64,000 nucleotides of DNA, taken from positions 6,808,476 to 6,872,475 of the forward strand of contig JABAKD010000001.1 in the NCBI GenBank assembly GCA_012845835.1. The letters are read 5' to 3'. The notes under the pieces were generated by a model. That model was not told the DNA's origin. It ran no database searches and was given only the letters and a program-made list of their open reading frames with translations. The position numbers were made by a program, and so were the translations under genes. The stretch comes from Undaria pinnatifida (Eukaryota > Sar > Phaeophyceae > Laminariales > Alariaceae). Below are positions 53,454 through 63,829 of this stretch, one piece after another (the first letter of the stretch is position 1; each line of letters opens with the position of its first letter).

Positions 53454-55137
53454 TACTGCCGGGTGTCGAAATCGAAAGGGGCAGGTATTATTTTCAATTA
53501 TTTTCAAGTACCCAAGCAATAGTAGTTGTATCAAAACATGCTTGTTGGTCGAATGATGATACACTGCAACTGGTATGATTAGCGGGTTCATAGCGATTAT
53601 GCTATAATTGGTCGGTATAGCGCTCGCTCGAGGTAGGGTCAGTCGAATGATGCTGTAACACTACAACTGGTATACTCAGCGGTTGATACTCTGCTTATCA
53701 AGCGCAACTACGAACTGAAATGCTGGATGATTTTAGCGACTACACTGCTGTTCATAGTACTGATGTCTGTCGGGGAATGATACACAGCGCTCGCCTGTGA
53801 TAGCCGAACTTTCTGTCGTATATGATATGAGTTGGCACTTTGGTTCATTTTCAATAAACCATTTTCCCTCAGTTCCAAAGAGAGTCAAGAAATAATGGTT
53901 ACTGCCGAGAGCTGACTTTTGATCCTGGTCGTTGGAAAATATCATGGTATTGTTGGTGTATTAGCGGTCTACACTATCGACATTGATAGATGGTACCTGC
54001 TACGTGGTCGTGGTGGTCAATGTTTTTTTTCACTGGCCGGGAAAAGTCAACACATATGATATACCTGGTATGAATCCGTACTTTTTTTTTTTGTTGCAAG
54101 AACGAAAGGTGGTGGTTAGGGTGGTTTCGTTTCAAACACGCAACTGATTTCTCAACCCTGCCTGGTGTTATGCCTGCATTAATACAGTTCCTGTGGTACC
54201 AGGTATGAGAATCGTAGTTTGTTGACAATTTTTCTGGGCAATAGTGGATGATAGGATTGTGCTGGTGATAATAGTCGGAGGTCGAGCTGGCAGGATGCTT
54301 GACTTATTTGAACAGGGAGAGTAGGTAGGTATGGTGAATGCTGGCTTCCATAGTTTGTTGAAAGAGCACATGTCTTAATCAAAGTGTCCGGTAATACCAA
54401 CGCGTGATGAGCGGTTGGTATGGACTAAACCAGAGCGGAACTGGTTGGACAAAATGTGGCTTGACTCCGGAGTGGGGGTGTTTGTCTCCGAACTGGGGAA
54501 GTTATATCTTAGCTCATATTTTGGGTGATGAAATAATAGTTTATGGCGATGCTCTTACATTTTTGTTTGAAGTTGAGGATGATACTTTTGATTTTGTAGG
54601 AATGTAGGATGGCGCGGGCATTATCTTGACAGTTGTCACGAGCAGGAGGAATGTAGAATTGACTATTTGATCGTACCAATGTCCGAGAACTACACTCGGG
54701 TCTGCGTTAATACTTTTTGTTACACTATTTTGAATTTTGCCTGGGGTATGTTGCAAACGGGAGTATCATATATTACCGCCAGAATTTTGCTTGATGTCGA
54801 AATTTGAGGTGAAATATAGGTGGTCTCGTGGTAATCTTAGGCTCGATTTATTGAACCACAATCAATCGAGAGTTTTCTTTCTGGTCTTACACGGACTAAT
54901 CCTACTGTACTCTTGATCGCCCATATAGTTATCAGCGATTTCAGTTACGATTACTGCGGTTCCATTCCGCTAGCTACGGCGTTGGATATCAATATTTATG
55001 TTTTTGGAGCAGAGGCAGTACGATTGTTTTGAAATTGAAATAAGATATTGGAGGCATGTACCTTGTTTTGAATAGGCAAGGGTCGGATGGTGCGCTATGG
55101 ATGAACGTTATCATGACGTGCATACAGGCAGGGGAAA
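53454..55137. other. Non-coding right part of the LTR-like element
   Basis: AT-rich, with only short frames. A roughly 93-bp duplication (GTCGAATGATG and ACAACTGGTATACT-type blocks at about 53550 and 53643) is present. Ends in the purine tract 55126-55137. Confidence 0.5.
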
Positions 55138-55503
55138 TGTTGGTTTATGTGTTGGTTTATGCCTGCGCACAAGTCTGATGTATGATGTGTATGACTGCAT
55201 ATAATCTACGGAGATGGTCGAGTAGAACTATTGTTATATGATTGGCGGTCCCCATCTTCGATATGTTCGAGTAGAGCCCCCTTTGGTGCAGTGTACTAGT
55301 GCTACTGTTGTTACACAGCAGTCTCCTTTTTTGTTTTCTTTGGGTGTGCATGTTCAGAGTGGCCACCGGGACTCCGGTACTTTAATATACTCAGTATATT
55401 TATTCCATCTTCTTATCTTTTCCTCTGCCTGATGGTCTCTCGTCGGGTACTGAGAGCAATCTTCCCGTGAGCCACTCTACGCCGGGCAACCAGATTGTCG
55501 ATT
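55138..55503 (+). repeat. Right long direct repeat (3' LTR-like)
   Basis: Partner of 51479-51835, preceded by AGGCAGGGGAAA. Confidence 0.85.
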
Positions 55504-55559
55504 ATCTCTGTCTCCAGTTACACACGATGGTTAGCGTAGTATACACTCTCTCCGACACA

Positions 55560-55815
55560 TGCCACGTACGGTAAATGCTCATCGTTTTGTTGCGGACCCT
55601 GCTAACTTGAGCAGCTTCTAGACAGAAACACTGATTCAGAGTAAACCGAAACTGCAACCGGATCACCAACTCTATGTGGCCTAGCAATAAAAGAAGCATG
55701 TTGAAGAAAAAAAATGACATTTTTCTGACGATTTTGGGTTATGAAGGGGGACCGTGTCATCAAGAAAACAATTAAAACGCAAAAAAAGTTCTACTACTTT
55801 AACTAAGAGGTTAAA
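55560..55815 (+). repeat. Diverged MITE-A copy
   Basis: CACGTACGGTAAATGC start, ACCGGATCACCAACTCTATG and CTGACGATTTTGGGTTATGAAG, then GTGTCATCAAGAAAAC. A weaker copy seems to follow at 55830-56115. 56116-56504 holds only a short GGGGTGATATATTTC triplication (56352-56405). Confidence 0.6.
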
Positions 55816-56504
55816 AGCAACATGTACACGGTAGAGACGCGCAACCGTTTTCATTTGAGGCCCTTAAGTTTAACAAATTTCGACAGAACTCAATTGTATG
55901 TAGAATTATAGCGCAACCCGATGAAAAAATCATGGCCTCTAGAGTTACAAGGCAAAGGTATGGCTGTTTCCCCACAAAATCCGGCGGTATTGGGCTTTAT
56001 AAGGAGTTCCAAAATTCCAAAATTTGTTCTTGTCCGATAGCGTGCTACCCGACACGTACGTTGCCCATGATTCTCTCCAAGCTGTTACAATAAAACGCGT
56101 ATTTTCCCTTAAAATCGCCACAAACATCGCTTACCTTTTGGCGTCGTGACTGCTGATCATGATCTTCTGGGCAATAGTAGAACGCTGACACCAGCCGACT
56201 GCCAAGAACGCAACAAAGGGTTTACGCACATACTATTAATATCAGGGTATAGGGGTTGTGGCAGACCAAAAACGCGGGTGCATCATACCTCTTGTAGCGC
56301 ATAAAATAACAGTAGATACACACGAAAATAAATTCCAGGGTTCACTTGGGGATGATATATTTCTGGGGGGGGGTGATATATTTCAGGGAGGGGTGATATA
56401 TTGAAGCGGGGTTCGGATATTGCCGAAGGGATCCCATAAATCGGGGGGGCCGATAAATCGCAACACACCTCCGATATATTTCTGCCGCGCGACTTTCTTG
56501 CAAA

Positions 56505-56780
56505 GACGCGTGCTACGATAGAGCGAGAGAGGTAGCCCTTTTTTCGAGGGTAGAACGTTTGCTGAATGACGGTGCAACCTTACCTAGCCCATAATCGTCG
56601 GAATGTCATTCTTGTTTTACAATATGCCTTTTAGTACACCTACTTCATGCACCTAGTAGTTCACGTAAGTACATCTACTGAAAACCGATGAACCATCGAA
56701 TGTCCTACTACTACAGCATACTGTTGACATTGTAGGTGTATACATAATAAATCATATTGCAAAAAGAAAATATATGCCAT
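56505..56780 (-). repeat. Diverged MITE-A copy
   Basis: ACGCGTGCTACGATAGAGCG end, then TTTGCTGAATGACGGTGCAACC and CCCATAATCGTCGGAATG, the inverted family tail. Confidence 0.65.
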
Positions 56781-57038
56781 TGTGACGATTTACGGTTACT
56801 GTTATCGTTCTCATCGGGTTTCTCTCTCGGCTTTCTCAATATCGCCATCTGGGTGAGTAATGTTCACAGATCCTCACTCAATCAACAGGGAAGCCCCATA
56901 AAATGGGGGGTGGACCCATCATGTTTTCGAGGAGATCCATATCTCACCCCCAAACGGCGGTCGACACAAAAACAATCGTGCGAAAAAGTGATTTCTTCTA
57001 GGAACATTCCCTTGAACCTACTAGATGTATTAATTACT

Positions 57039-58085
57039 ATAAAAATTAGGGCTGGGTACTGGCGCGCAGCGCCAGTACAAGTTATACTGGCTGCGTCAGC
57101 AGCCAGTATACTGGATCCGGTCAGTATACTGGTGGCGCGGCGAAGCCGCGCGGTCGCGGCGCAGCCGCGACCATCGGCCCCCCCCGGCTGGTGAGGGGGC
57201 CTCGCCGGAGGCGCCCCCGGAGGGCCCCGCTGGAGGCGCCCCGCCGGAGGCGAATTTTTACGCGATTTATCTTCACTAGAGCATAAAAAATGAGTGATTT
57301 TGGCTCATATGACAGAGGCACTTTTGTGGGGAAAACGGCACTAAAATTCGAGTTCAACGCCCAAATATGTACCGATTTTCAACATGGAGGATGTGTAGAA
57401 TGTAGCACAAATCTTTAACTTTGCAACGCCCATATACTCCATGATCATGGGTGACGTAGCGTATGCATGAGCATGAATTGGAATGGATAGCACTCATTCC
57501 ATGTCACACATACTCAACCCAGCGTATATTGGAAAAAAAGTAGATTGATAGCTATAGATTGACAAGAGTACTAAAGACGACGGCAAGCAACCAAGTCGAT
57601 CACCATCATCAGTCCATCAGTTGATGTGCCTACGAACAGCGGTGCAACGGCAGCAACAGAGCAACAGAGTACACAACGAGATAACAACGGTGCCACAGCT
57701 ATCGAAAGCTACCTACCCAACCAAAACCTACACCGCGCATAAATCACAGCCGCTAGATACCAGCACAACAAACAGAGTCATCAGGATGGCGGTTCTTTTC
57801 GCCACGAGCACCCTGCAGGAGAAAACAAAACTGAAACTAGCAGAACTGCAAATCTTCCCCAGCAAAGACAGCCACTACCCTACCCCCTCCTCGCGGCCCC
57901 GGCGTCCTCTCAGCAGGCAGCCTGAAGCTATGGGTTTCCGCTGGTTCTTGAGGCGTATATTGGGACCTTCGTCTATATGCGAATGTACTGGTGTACTGGC
58001 AGGTCGGTTTACCAGTATGAGGATACTGCCAGTACTAGTACTACTGGCAGTACGTACTGGTTCAGTACCCAGCCCTAATAAAAAT
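57039..58085 (+). mobile_element. hAT-type non-autonomous element, 1,031 bp, perfect 8-bp duplication
   Basis: The element (57047-58077) starts TAGGGCTGGGTACTGG and ends in the inverse, CAGTACCCAGCCCTA: a 15-bp inverted repeat. ATAAAAAT flanks both sides exactly (57039-57046 and 58078-58085). An 8-bp duplication and a YAGGGCTGGG-type terminus are hallmarks of the hAT superfamily. Subterminal CCAGTA/TACTGG motifs crowd both ends, as hAT transposase sites do. GC-rich hairpins (GGCGCGGCGAAGCCGCGC, GGTCGCGGCGCAGCCGCGACC-like) and CGCCGGAGGCG repeats fill 57130-57250. The 165-residue frame at 57621-58118 is not a transposase and runs out of the element. Right flank is Rep-E sequence (58086-58115), so the target was a Rep-E copy. 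Confidence 0.95.
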
Positions 58086-58320
58086 CGAAAATATACTCCA
58101 GCTGTGAGAGATGTATAGAACAACATAATACGGTCTTGTAAAGAAATAAAATTAGCCGGGGTCGGGGTTGGGGCTGAAAGGTTCGGGATGGCCGCTAAAT
58201 TTCTGCTGTCTATGCGTTGTTTTTTTTTATTTGTTTCCCTTCCCATGATGCTACCGTGTAGAAGAGTAGGCACACGTGGGCCAAACCAACTCCCCCGATT
58301 TCCCTACGCCATCCCTAGAC

Positions 58321-58347
58321 AGGAGTAGTAGTAGTAGTAGTGGTAGT
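58321..58347 (+). repeat. (AGT)n microsatellite, about 9 units
   Basis: AGGAGTAGTAGTAGTAGT, then TGGTAG. The surrounding 58116-59754 shows no gene I can support; 59335-59500 has weak family-A-like blocks (TTTTCCCGAGGCTGATAACC). Confidence 0.85.
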
Positions 58348-59754
58348 TCAGAATTGCGGTCACGGGCGGCTCATTCACCCGGTTCGTATTGGAGAGAGAC
58401 TACACGCACGAATAGACATCAATTTGTCTGCGTTTTTTATGTACCGGTAATGACAGGTAATAATGTGGTTTAGTTTTGCGACGTGTTCGTCGTTTTGTTT
58501 TATACAGCAGTAGTATAGACTAAGTAGTTCCAAACATGAACGGTACGCAGTCCACTGCCTCCCGCTATAGTGCAGGTTGTCTGTGTTGGTGCCCGTGGAA
58601 TTGCCTGATACAGATGAGAAAAATGAGTCGCAGACTGCGGCCTATTGCTACAGCAATATAGGGCCGGTATTTCCGACTGACTGGCACATACATGCCGTTA
58701 CTGTAGACGAACCACTAGCAACGCGCACTTCTGTGCGCTGTGAGCCGCTCGCGTTCCACTGGCAGTTCCTGGAAAAATTCGAACATTCTCCATGACTGAA
58801 GAAATTTTCGGAGGGAACACCCATTATTATGAGATTAATCTATCTCGACGACCTCGACCTACACAACAGTATGCAGTACAGCTGCTGTATACGGTGGCAG
58901 TAGTTTCAATTACTTCCCCCCCAAATCCTTCATTTTTGCAGTCTAATTTCGACGTTTTTTAGATAAGATTGCATGTCGGGTTTCACTTTCTGCTTTCTAA
59001 ATAACGGCTATGGGGTAGTGTTGCAGTGTGGTATAGGGTTTATAGCTCTGTAATAAGTGAGGACCTTCAGAGAAGAGAGGGTGGGGACCTCTACCATGCC
59101 GTCATGTTTCTGAGGAGCTTATTTATATTCTACGGCGAAAAAAAATGCCGTCGACAGAAAAAAATACACACACGTGGTGTTGTATGGTGTTCATTTTCCC
59201 GAGGCACGTTCCTATGACCTATATATAGGTATTCGAAAAAAAATGAAAATATTTTGCAAATAGCATTTCGACGACCTTCAAGAAGTAGCCTCGTCATCTC
59301 ATTCGGGAGCAAAGTTTACCCAAACAGCAGTATTGCATGCTACCTGAACAGCGGCAAAGATGCATCGTTATTTTCCCGAGGCTGATAACCTCACTCGGGG
59401 TGCGAGCTCTCTCTATACCCCACCCAAAAACCTGTCGTGTGACAAGGCAGAAAGCGCTACCCGAGATGACCTTTTATCCATTTGAGGAGCCCCCCCGGAA
59501 AAAGACACAAATCACCCATACGTATAGCTCTACTCTATCGTACCACGCGTTCAACATGAACTACTAGAATTACACAACAAGGTGGGGATGAAGAACATAA
59601 TCGATATGATGGCGGGGGGAAAAGCATGACTTTTCCCAAACCTGCTACTAACCTCAGGAATTAATCGGACACCGGGTTATTATGTGGTGAATTATTTTTT
59701 TCTGATTTTTTAGCCTCCTTTATTAACCCAATCATAATGGCAGAACGTCATCCA

Positions 59755-60040
59755 TCACTGTGCAGATTCGCAACATTTTTCGCGTTTACAGCCAAGCAAC
59801 GCTACAGGGTTAGTGCCCCTCGCACGAGTGAGACTCCGCACTTCGCTGAGAGGATGAACTTGGGGCGATTTGGTCGAAGCTGACGGTGCAATTGCGGATT
59901 CACATCGCATCGCCAAACTAAAACAGCACGAAATATGAAGACGGCAGAGCAACAGGCGGATCACTCGCACGAGTAATCCCCGGCTACTGCAAATAATGGC
60001 CCAAAAAAAGATCCCCCCCCCACCGTAGCTTCAGAGTTAC
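59755..60040 (-). mobile_element. MITE family C, copy 7
   Basis: Minus strand: GAAGCTACGGTGGGGGGG end, TTGCAGTAGCCGGGGATTAC, CTCGTGCGAGTGATCC, CCTGTTGCTCTGCCGTC, then GTGCGGAGTCTCACTCGTGC. Both dyads present. A family-A end fragment (GGTGCACCTCAACCGTACCG) lies at 60196-60232. Confidence 0.8.
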
Positions 60041-60544
60041 CTGTTTAATGTACCCGGGCTATTTATAGGCCGTGGGACTCTTTAACGGGTTGCACTTTTT
60101 TTTGGTGCCCACCACCTACATACAATAATGGTGGGTATTATTGCAGTGTAAAGGTTAAGGACCTAGTAAAGTGATCGAGGAGTTGCGAAAAAACAGGTGC
60201 ACCTCAACCGTACCGTAGCGTGCCCATAAAATAGAATATCCTGTTGTGCCCATATATAAGCAAATGCCCCAGAGGGAGTGTGGTCAGAGGGGAGCATGGC
60301 CGTTTGCTGGTAGCTCGGGGACCAGAGCGCAACGCAACATTGGGGTGTCGTTGGTCCCAAACGCACGGTACGGTTGGGGTGCAGAGGTTTGTGTTGGTGC
60401 TGACTGAGGCTCCTGACTTGCGCAGCTCTTCTACATACGCGTGAGTGACCGGGTCTACAGAAAGGGTGAGAAAAAGCGGGAGTGAAACCCGATGAAATAT
60501 CGTCTGGCATTGGTACATATATGTCGAGGAACGACTGTTTTCAT

Positions 60545-60812
60545 GATAGAGGTAGCGTGTCTGTCTCGGCCAACACGATTCTGAACGACGCCAAAAATGC
60601 CGGAATGTGGTTTTTCTTTTTTGTGATATGATTCATTTGTACGCCTATGTAAAGCATGGGGCCATTGTCATCGGGTTGTACTATTTTTCTCCTGCAATTA
60701 CACTAGTAACCTTGTTTTTCGGATCGGGTATAGATCTTCTTCTCATCATGTGAGGAGCCTTCAGAAAAAACAAAAAACGTTCAACTCTACCGTCCGTAGC
60801 GTGTGTCAGAAA
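60545..60812 (-). mobile_element. MITE family A, diverged minus copy
   Basis: Starts ATAGAGGTAGCGTGTCTGTC with ACGATTCTGAACGACGCCAA and ends AACTCTACCGTCCGTAGCGTG, so the TIRs are present, with a strongly changed interior. 60813-61864 has further family-A-like scraps (ACGCATGCTACGATAGCGG at 61065; CTTACCCCAAAATCGTCTG at 61214) and no gene. Confidence 0.65.
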
Positions 60813-61864
60813 GGAAGTATTGCCATCCGAGGTGAATGGTGCACGACTGCTGGTGGTTAGAGGGACAACAACAACACGGTGTCGAAGCCCCACAATCATG
60901 CTACCACAGAAGGCTAGACCTACTGCTTCGGAGGCTCTTGTGCGCAAAATCGCCAAGAAGATGCAACCCCATGAGCGATTATATGGCCTAGGTATATGCT
61001 CAATCGTGTGTCATTCGACACCAACAGGATTGCCACGATTTTGTAGGTCTTCAGCTGTTCAGTAACGCATGCTACGATAGCGGTATTACCTTAACCCCTC
61101 TAGAGCCCCCGAACCCCTCCCTATACTAAGCTCAAAGTAATTTTGTCCCTCAAAACGGGTTTCCAGTTGTAACATACCACTTTTTGGCTTCTTTTGGTAT
61201 TAATGATGGGGTCCCTTACCCCAAAATCGTCTGAACACCATTCATTCTGATTTTGCAATATGTCATTTGTAGCGCCCCCCCCCCCCCCCCACAAATGGAG
61301 TGCCCTGCCTTCCCCACTCCCAAGTTGTGCCGGTATATGCCAGCGCAACATACCGGCACGGTTCAGAGCACCGGCGATATTGGGAGCAGCGTCACTTCCG
61401 TAGAGGGTTACGCTCTAGAGAGTTCAAGTCGTGCTATCAATAGGCGACCTCGCCGGCACTTTTAACCACTTTAAGACTTCAGAGAGAAAACATGACGACG
61501 GAAAACGGCGATGTCGGCATCGGCCACTCGTGGTTAGCAATGATGAAACTCGAACGACAGCAATAAGATGCAAATGTTCATACTGGACGGGTGCAGGCAG
61601 CATGGTCCTACTCGTACCGATGCGCTCTCACGCTACTAAAAACGGTGGACGATCGAAAATTTCGCAATCGTCGTTGTTTTTGTTTTGCTCGCTATGCACA
61701 GGCACCATTACGAGCAGCTTGGCATTTTTGATCCGGCACCATAGAGAACGGCCGCGGTGGGTTTTGGTTTTCAACACATGGCACATGCTACCCGTATATC
61801 GTAGAAGGCGTCCACCTCTCCACCTCAGAACAATGCTACACAGTAGGGGGGGTTTACTGTACTT

Positions 61865-62085
61865 TTTGAGGCTTTTTGTTGCAGTATGGCTCGGAGTCAA
61901 CCGCGCGAGGTGACCACCCTGTTCCCTGCAGACATGAGCGTTCGAGCGCTGTTTTCATTTCTCGACACATGAATCCCCAATGTGATGGTTTACGATAGCT
62001 ACGCTGCGCGAAGCAAGTCGTCTCCTCAATAAAGTATACTCGTCAGTGCGGTACAGAGTCAGTCGTGGTGGAGTGGGTCAGAACC
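61865..62085 (+). mobile_element. MITE family C, copy 8
   Basis: CGGAGTCAACCGCGCGAGGTGACC, CCTGTTCCCTGC, CTACGCTGCGCGAAGCAAG and GCGGTACAGAGTCAGTCGTGG, in the family order. Confidence 0.7.
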
Positions 62086-62087
62086 GA

Positions 62088-62346
62088 CGCGTGCGCTACG
62101 ACAAAGGTGCACTGCGTTTTTTTCCTGAGGTTCCTCTATCTAGAAGCTTGAGACCTCTTGAAAACCGAAAACTTATTTCGAGCAAAATATATACCGCTAC
62201 CGGATGAACAAGTCCCACGGCCTAGGTATTCCACGAGAATTGCGCAAAACGACGAAAGGGCCCATTATTTTTTTCTTCTGACGATTTTCGGGCAAGGGGT
62301 CCCGTCATTCAGAAAACACTTCAGACGAAAACTGCTGCCCGGTAGG
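62088..62346 (+). mobile_element. MITE family A, copy next to family C
   Basis: ACGCGTGCGCTACGACAAAGG start, all internal blocks, CTGCTGCCCGGTAGGG end (poor right terminus). Confidence 0.8.
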
Positions 62347-62789
62347 GAAAAAGGGGGATACCCCGTACTGGCGTATAGCCTTAATCTTCACTCAGAGATG
62401 AATGACAAAACAGCGGCTTCACTGACCTTATTGGGTGGCGCATCATCGTGAAATACTCGCACTCTCTGCCAATTTTTTCCAGCGGATGCCTGAAGAACCA
62501 AGGGTGTGATTGATGTTGTCGAGCGGGCGGAAAAGAAACAATAAAAAATAAGAAAACCTTTCAATGCGTCACACGCATGCGACAGGAACAAGCACGTTAC
62601 GGCGGCTATATTCATATCGATGAAGGTCAAGCTTTGTCGAGAAAAACGTATAAAAAACTGCAACAGTAGTGGTTTTATAATAATCCAAAAAATAAAGCAA
62701 GTTTGGAAATGTACGTGCTTGGTTCATACCTGGTTTAATTTTGCATTCCGTTGAATTCGAAAACAAAACAAGTTCGTGCGGCCGCCCAC

Positions 62790-62883
62790 CTTAACAGCTC
62801 TCCGTATCCCGTGATGACGGATGATTTATACAAGGCATCGGTGCACTGCTCCGCCGTGGTGGAGGCGTCGGACGTGCACAAAC
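62790..62883 (-). CDS. Candidate 94-bp internal exon, unknown protein
   Basis: On the minus strand an AG acceptor (62884-62885) with a C/T-rich lead (CCCTCATCATCCC) and an AAG|GTGGGC donor (62789-62788) frame a 94-bp open segment. It reads LCTSDASTTAEQCTDALYKS, then SVITGYGELLR. Two Cys, mixed composition. The resemblance to 63715-63805 implies a small duplicated gene or exon. I do not recognise the family. 62347-62789 otherwise holds nothing clear. Confidence 0.4.
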
Positions 62884-62992
62884 CTGCGCGTTACAATTAG
62901 GGATGATGAGGGTAACAACCATTCTTTCTGAGGGAAAACATTACCCCGCTGAGGTGATCAACAGTGTCTCATTGAGCGCGGATATATCGATG

Positions 62993-63262
62993 GACGCGTG
63001 CTAAGATAGAGGTGCGCGCAACGTTTTTCCCGAGGTTCCTGAATTTGGGAGCTTAAGACCTCTTCTCGACCAAAAGCTGATTTGGAGGGGGGAGAAAACA
63101 GCTGCTACACCGGATGAAAAACCCCATTGCCTATGTACACAACGAGAATCATGCCAAAAAAAAAGGGGCTGCTACCGACGATTTTGGGCTAAGAAGCCCC
63201 CCCCGTCATTCTGAAACCAAATATCGAAAAAAACCGTATACCTCTATATCGTAGCACGCGTC
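62993..63262 (+). mobile_element. MITE family A, best-preserved copy
   Basis: Ends are GACGCGTGCTAAGATAGAGG and CCTCTATATCGTAGCACGCG followed by TC: inverted repeats of about 21 bp with two differences. All internal blocks are present in order. 270 bp, no coding capacity. Use as the type copy of the family. Confidence 0.92.
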
Positions 63263-63300
63263 CATGGTGCTACCTATTTTCTGGGTGGTGGGTGCGTTGG

Positions 63301-63564
63301 GAGTCATTCCACGGTAGGGGTTGCAGTTGTATGATTGTGCTAAAACGTCCCTGGGCGATTGAGTTACTCATGTGAGGAAATGCTTGGAAATGAAGTAATT
63401 TCACGAATGTACATTTATTTTTAGGACTGAGTCATACAAGCTTGGTCGGGTTGTGCGAACGGATGCCTTCTAAATAATGTTTTGGGTGAGATATTGAAGT
63501 CCTCATGTGAGGAGCTCAGGGACTGATCTTATGATGATGCTGCTACCCTACCGTGGGATCGCTC
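63301..63564 (-). mobile_element. MITE family D, copy 2
   Basis: GAGTCATTCCACGGTAGGGG and the inverted TACCCTACCGTGGGATCGC ends. The interior is the reverse complement of copy 1, with TACTCATGTGAGGAAATG and GTCCTCATGTGAGGAGCTC palindromes. Confidence 0.9.
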
Positions 63565-63714
63565 TTAGGGTGTGTACAGGACGCACATCTCGCACAATAT
63601 ATCACATCGGCCGATCAAGCATCTAGACGACGATATGTGGCTCGTGGTTTGTCTCTTGAGTGAAATAAGTCCCCGGCCTAGACATCTAGACATCGTATGG
63701 GCTACATCAGTGTT

Positions 63715-63805
63715 AGGCGCCCGTGATGGCAACCGATTTGCATAAAAGCATCGGTGCACTCCCGTCGGCAGTGGTGAAGTGGTCGGAAGTGCATGAAGTT
63801 GACAA
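63715..63805 (-). pseudogene. Decayed relative of the 62790-62883 exon
   Basis: On the minus strand CTSDHFTTADG and, after a frameshift, KSVAITGA align with CTSDASTTAEQ and KSSVITGY of the other exon. A CACAG acceptor-like end is kept; the donor side is lost. Confidence 0.45.
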
Positions 63806-63829
63806 CTGTGTGTCATAGTGTGGGGACTC

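Larger units (their letters stand above)
51479..55503 (+). mobile_element. LTR-like element of 4.0 kb carrying a repeat-protein gene
   Basis: Long direct repeats (51479-51835 and 55138-55503) start with the same TGTTGGTTTATGTGTTGG and are about 90 percent alike. A purine tract (AGGCAGGGGAAA) directly precedes the right one, as expected before a 3' LTR. The 4-mers outside (CCCT and CTCT) nearly match. Against it: no TGG primer site follows the left repeat, and the repeats do not clearly end in CA. The 3.3-kb interior lacks gag or pol motifs and holds two open frames. A non-autonomous LTR element that carries non-retroviral coding sequence is the best reading; a segmental duplication is the alternative. 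Confidence 0.6.

Noticed and set aside
57621-58118. 165-residue frame as hAT transposase
   Set aside because: No RW or CxxH-type hAT motifs; it extends beyond the element's right end.
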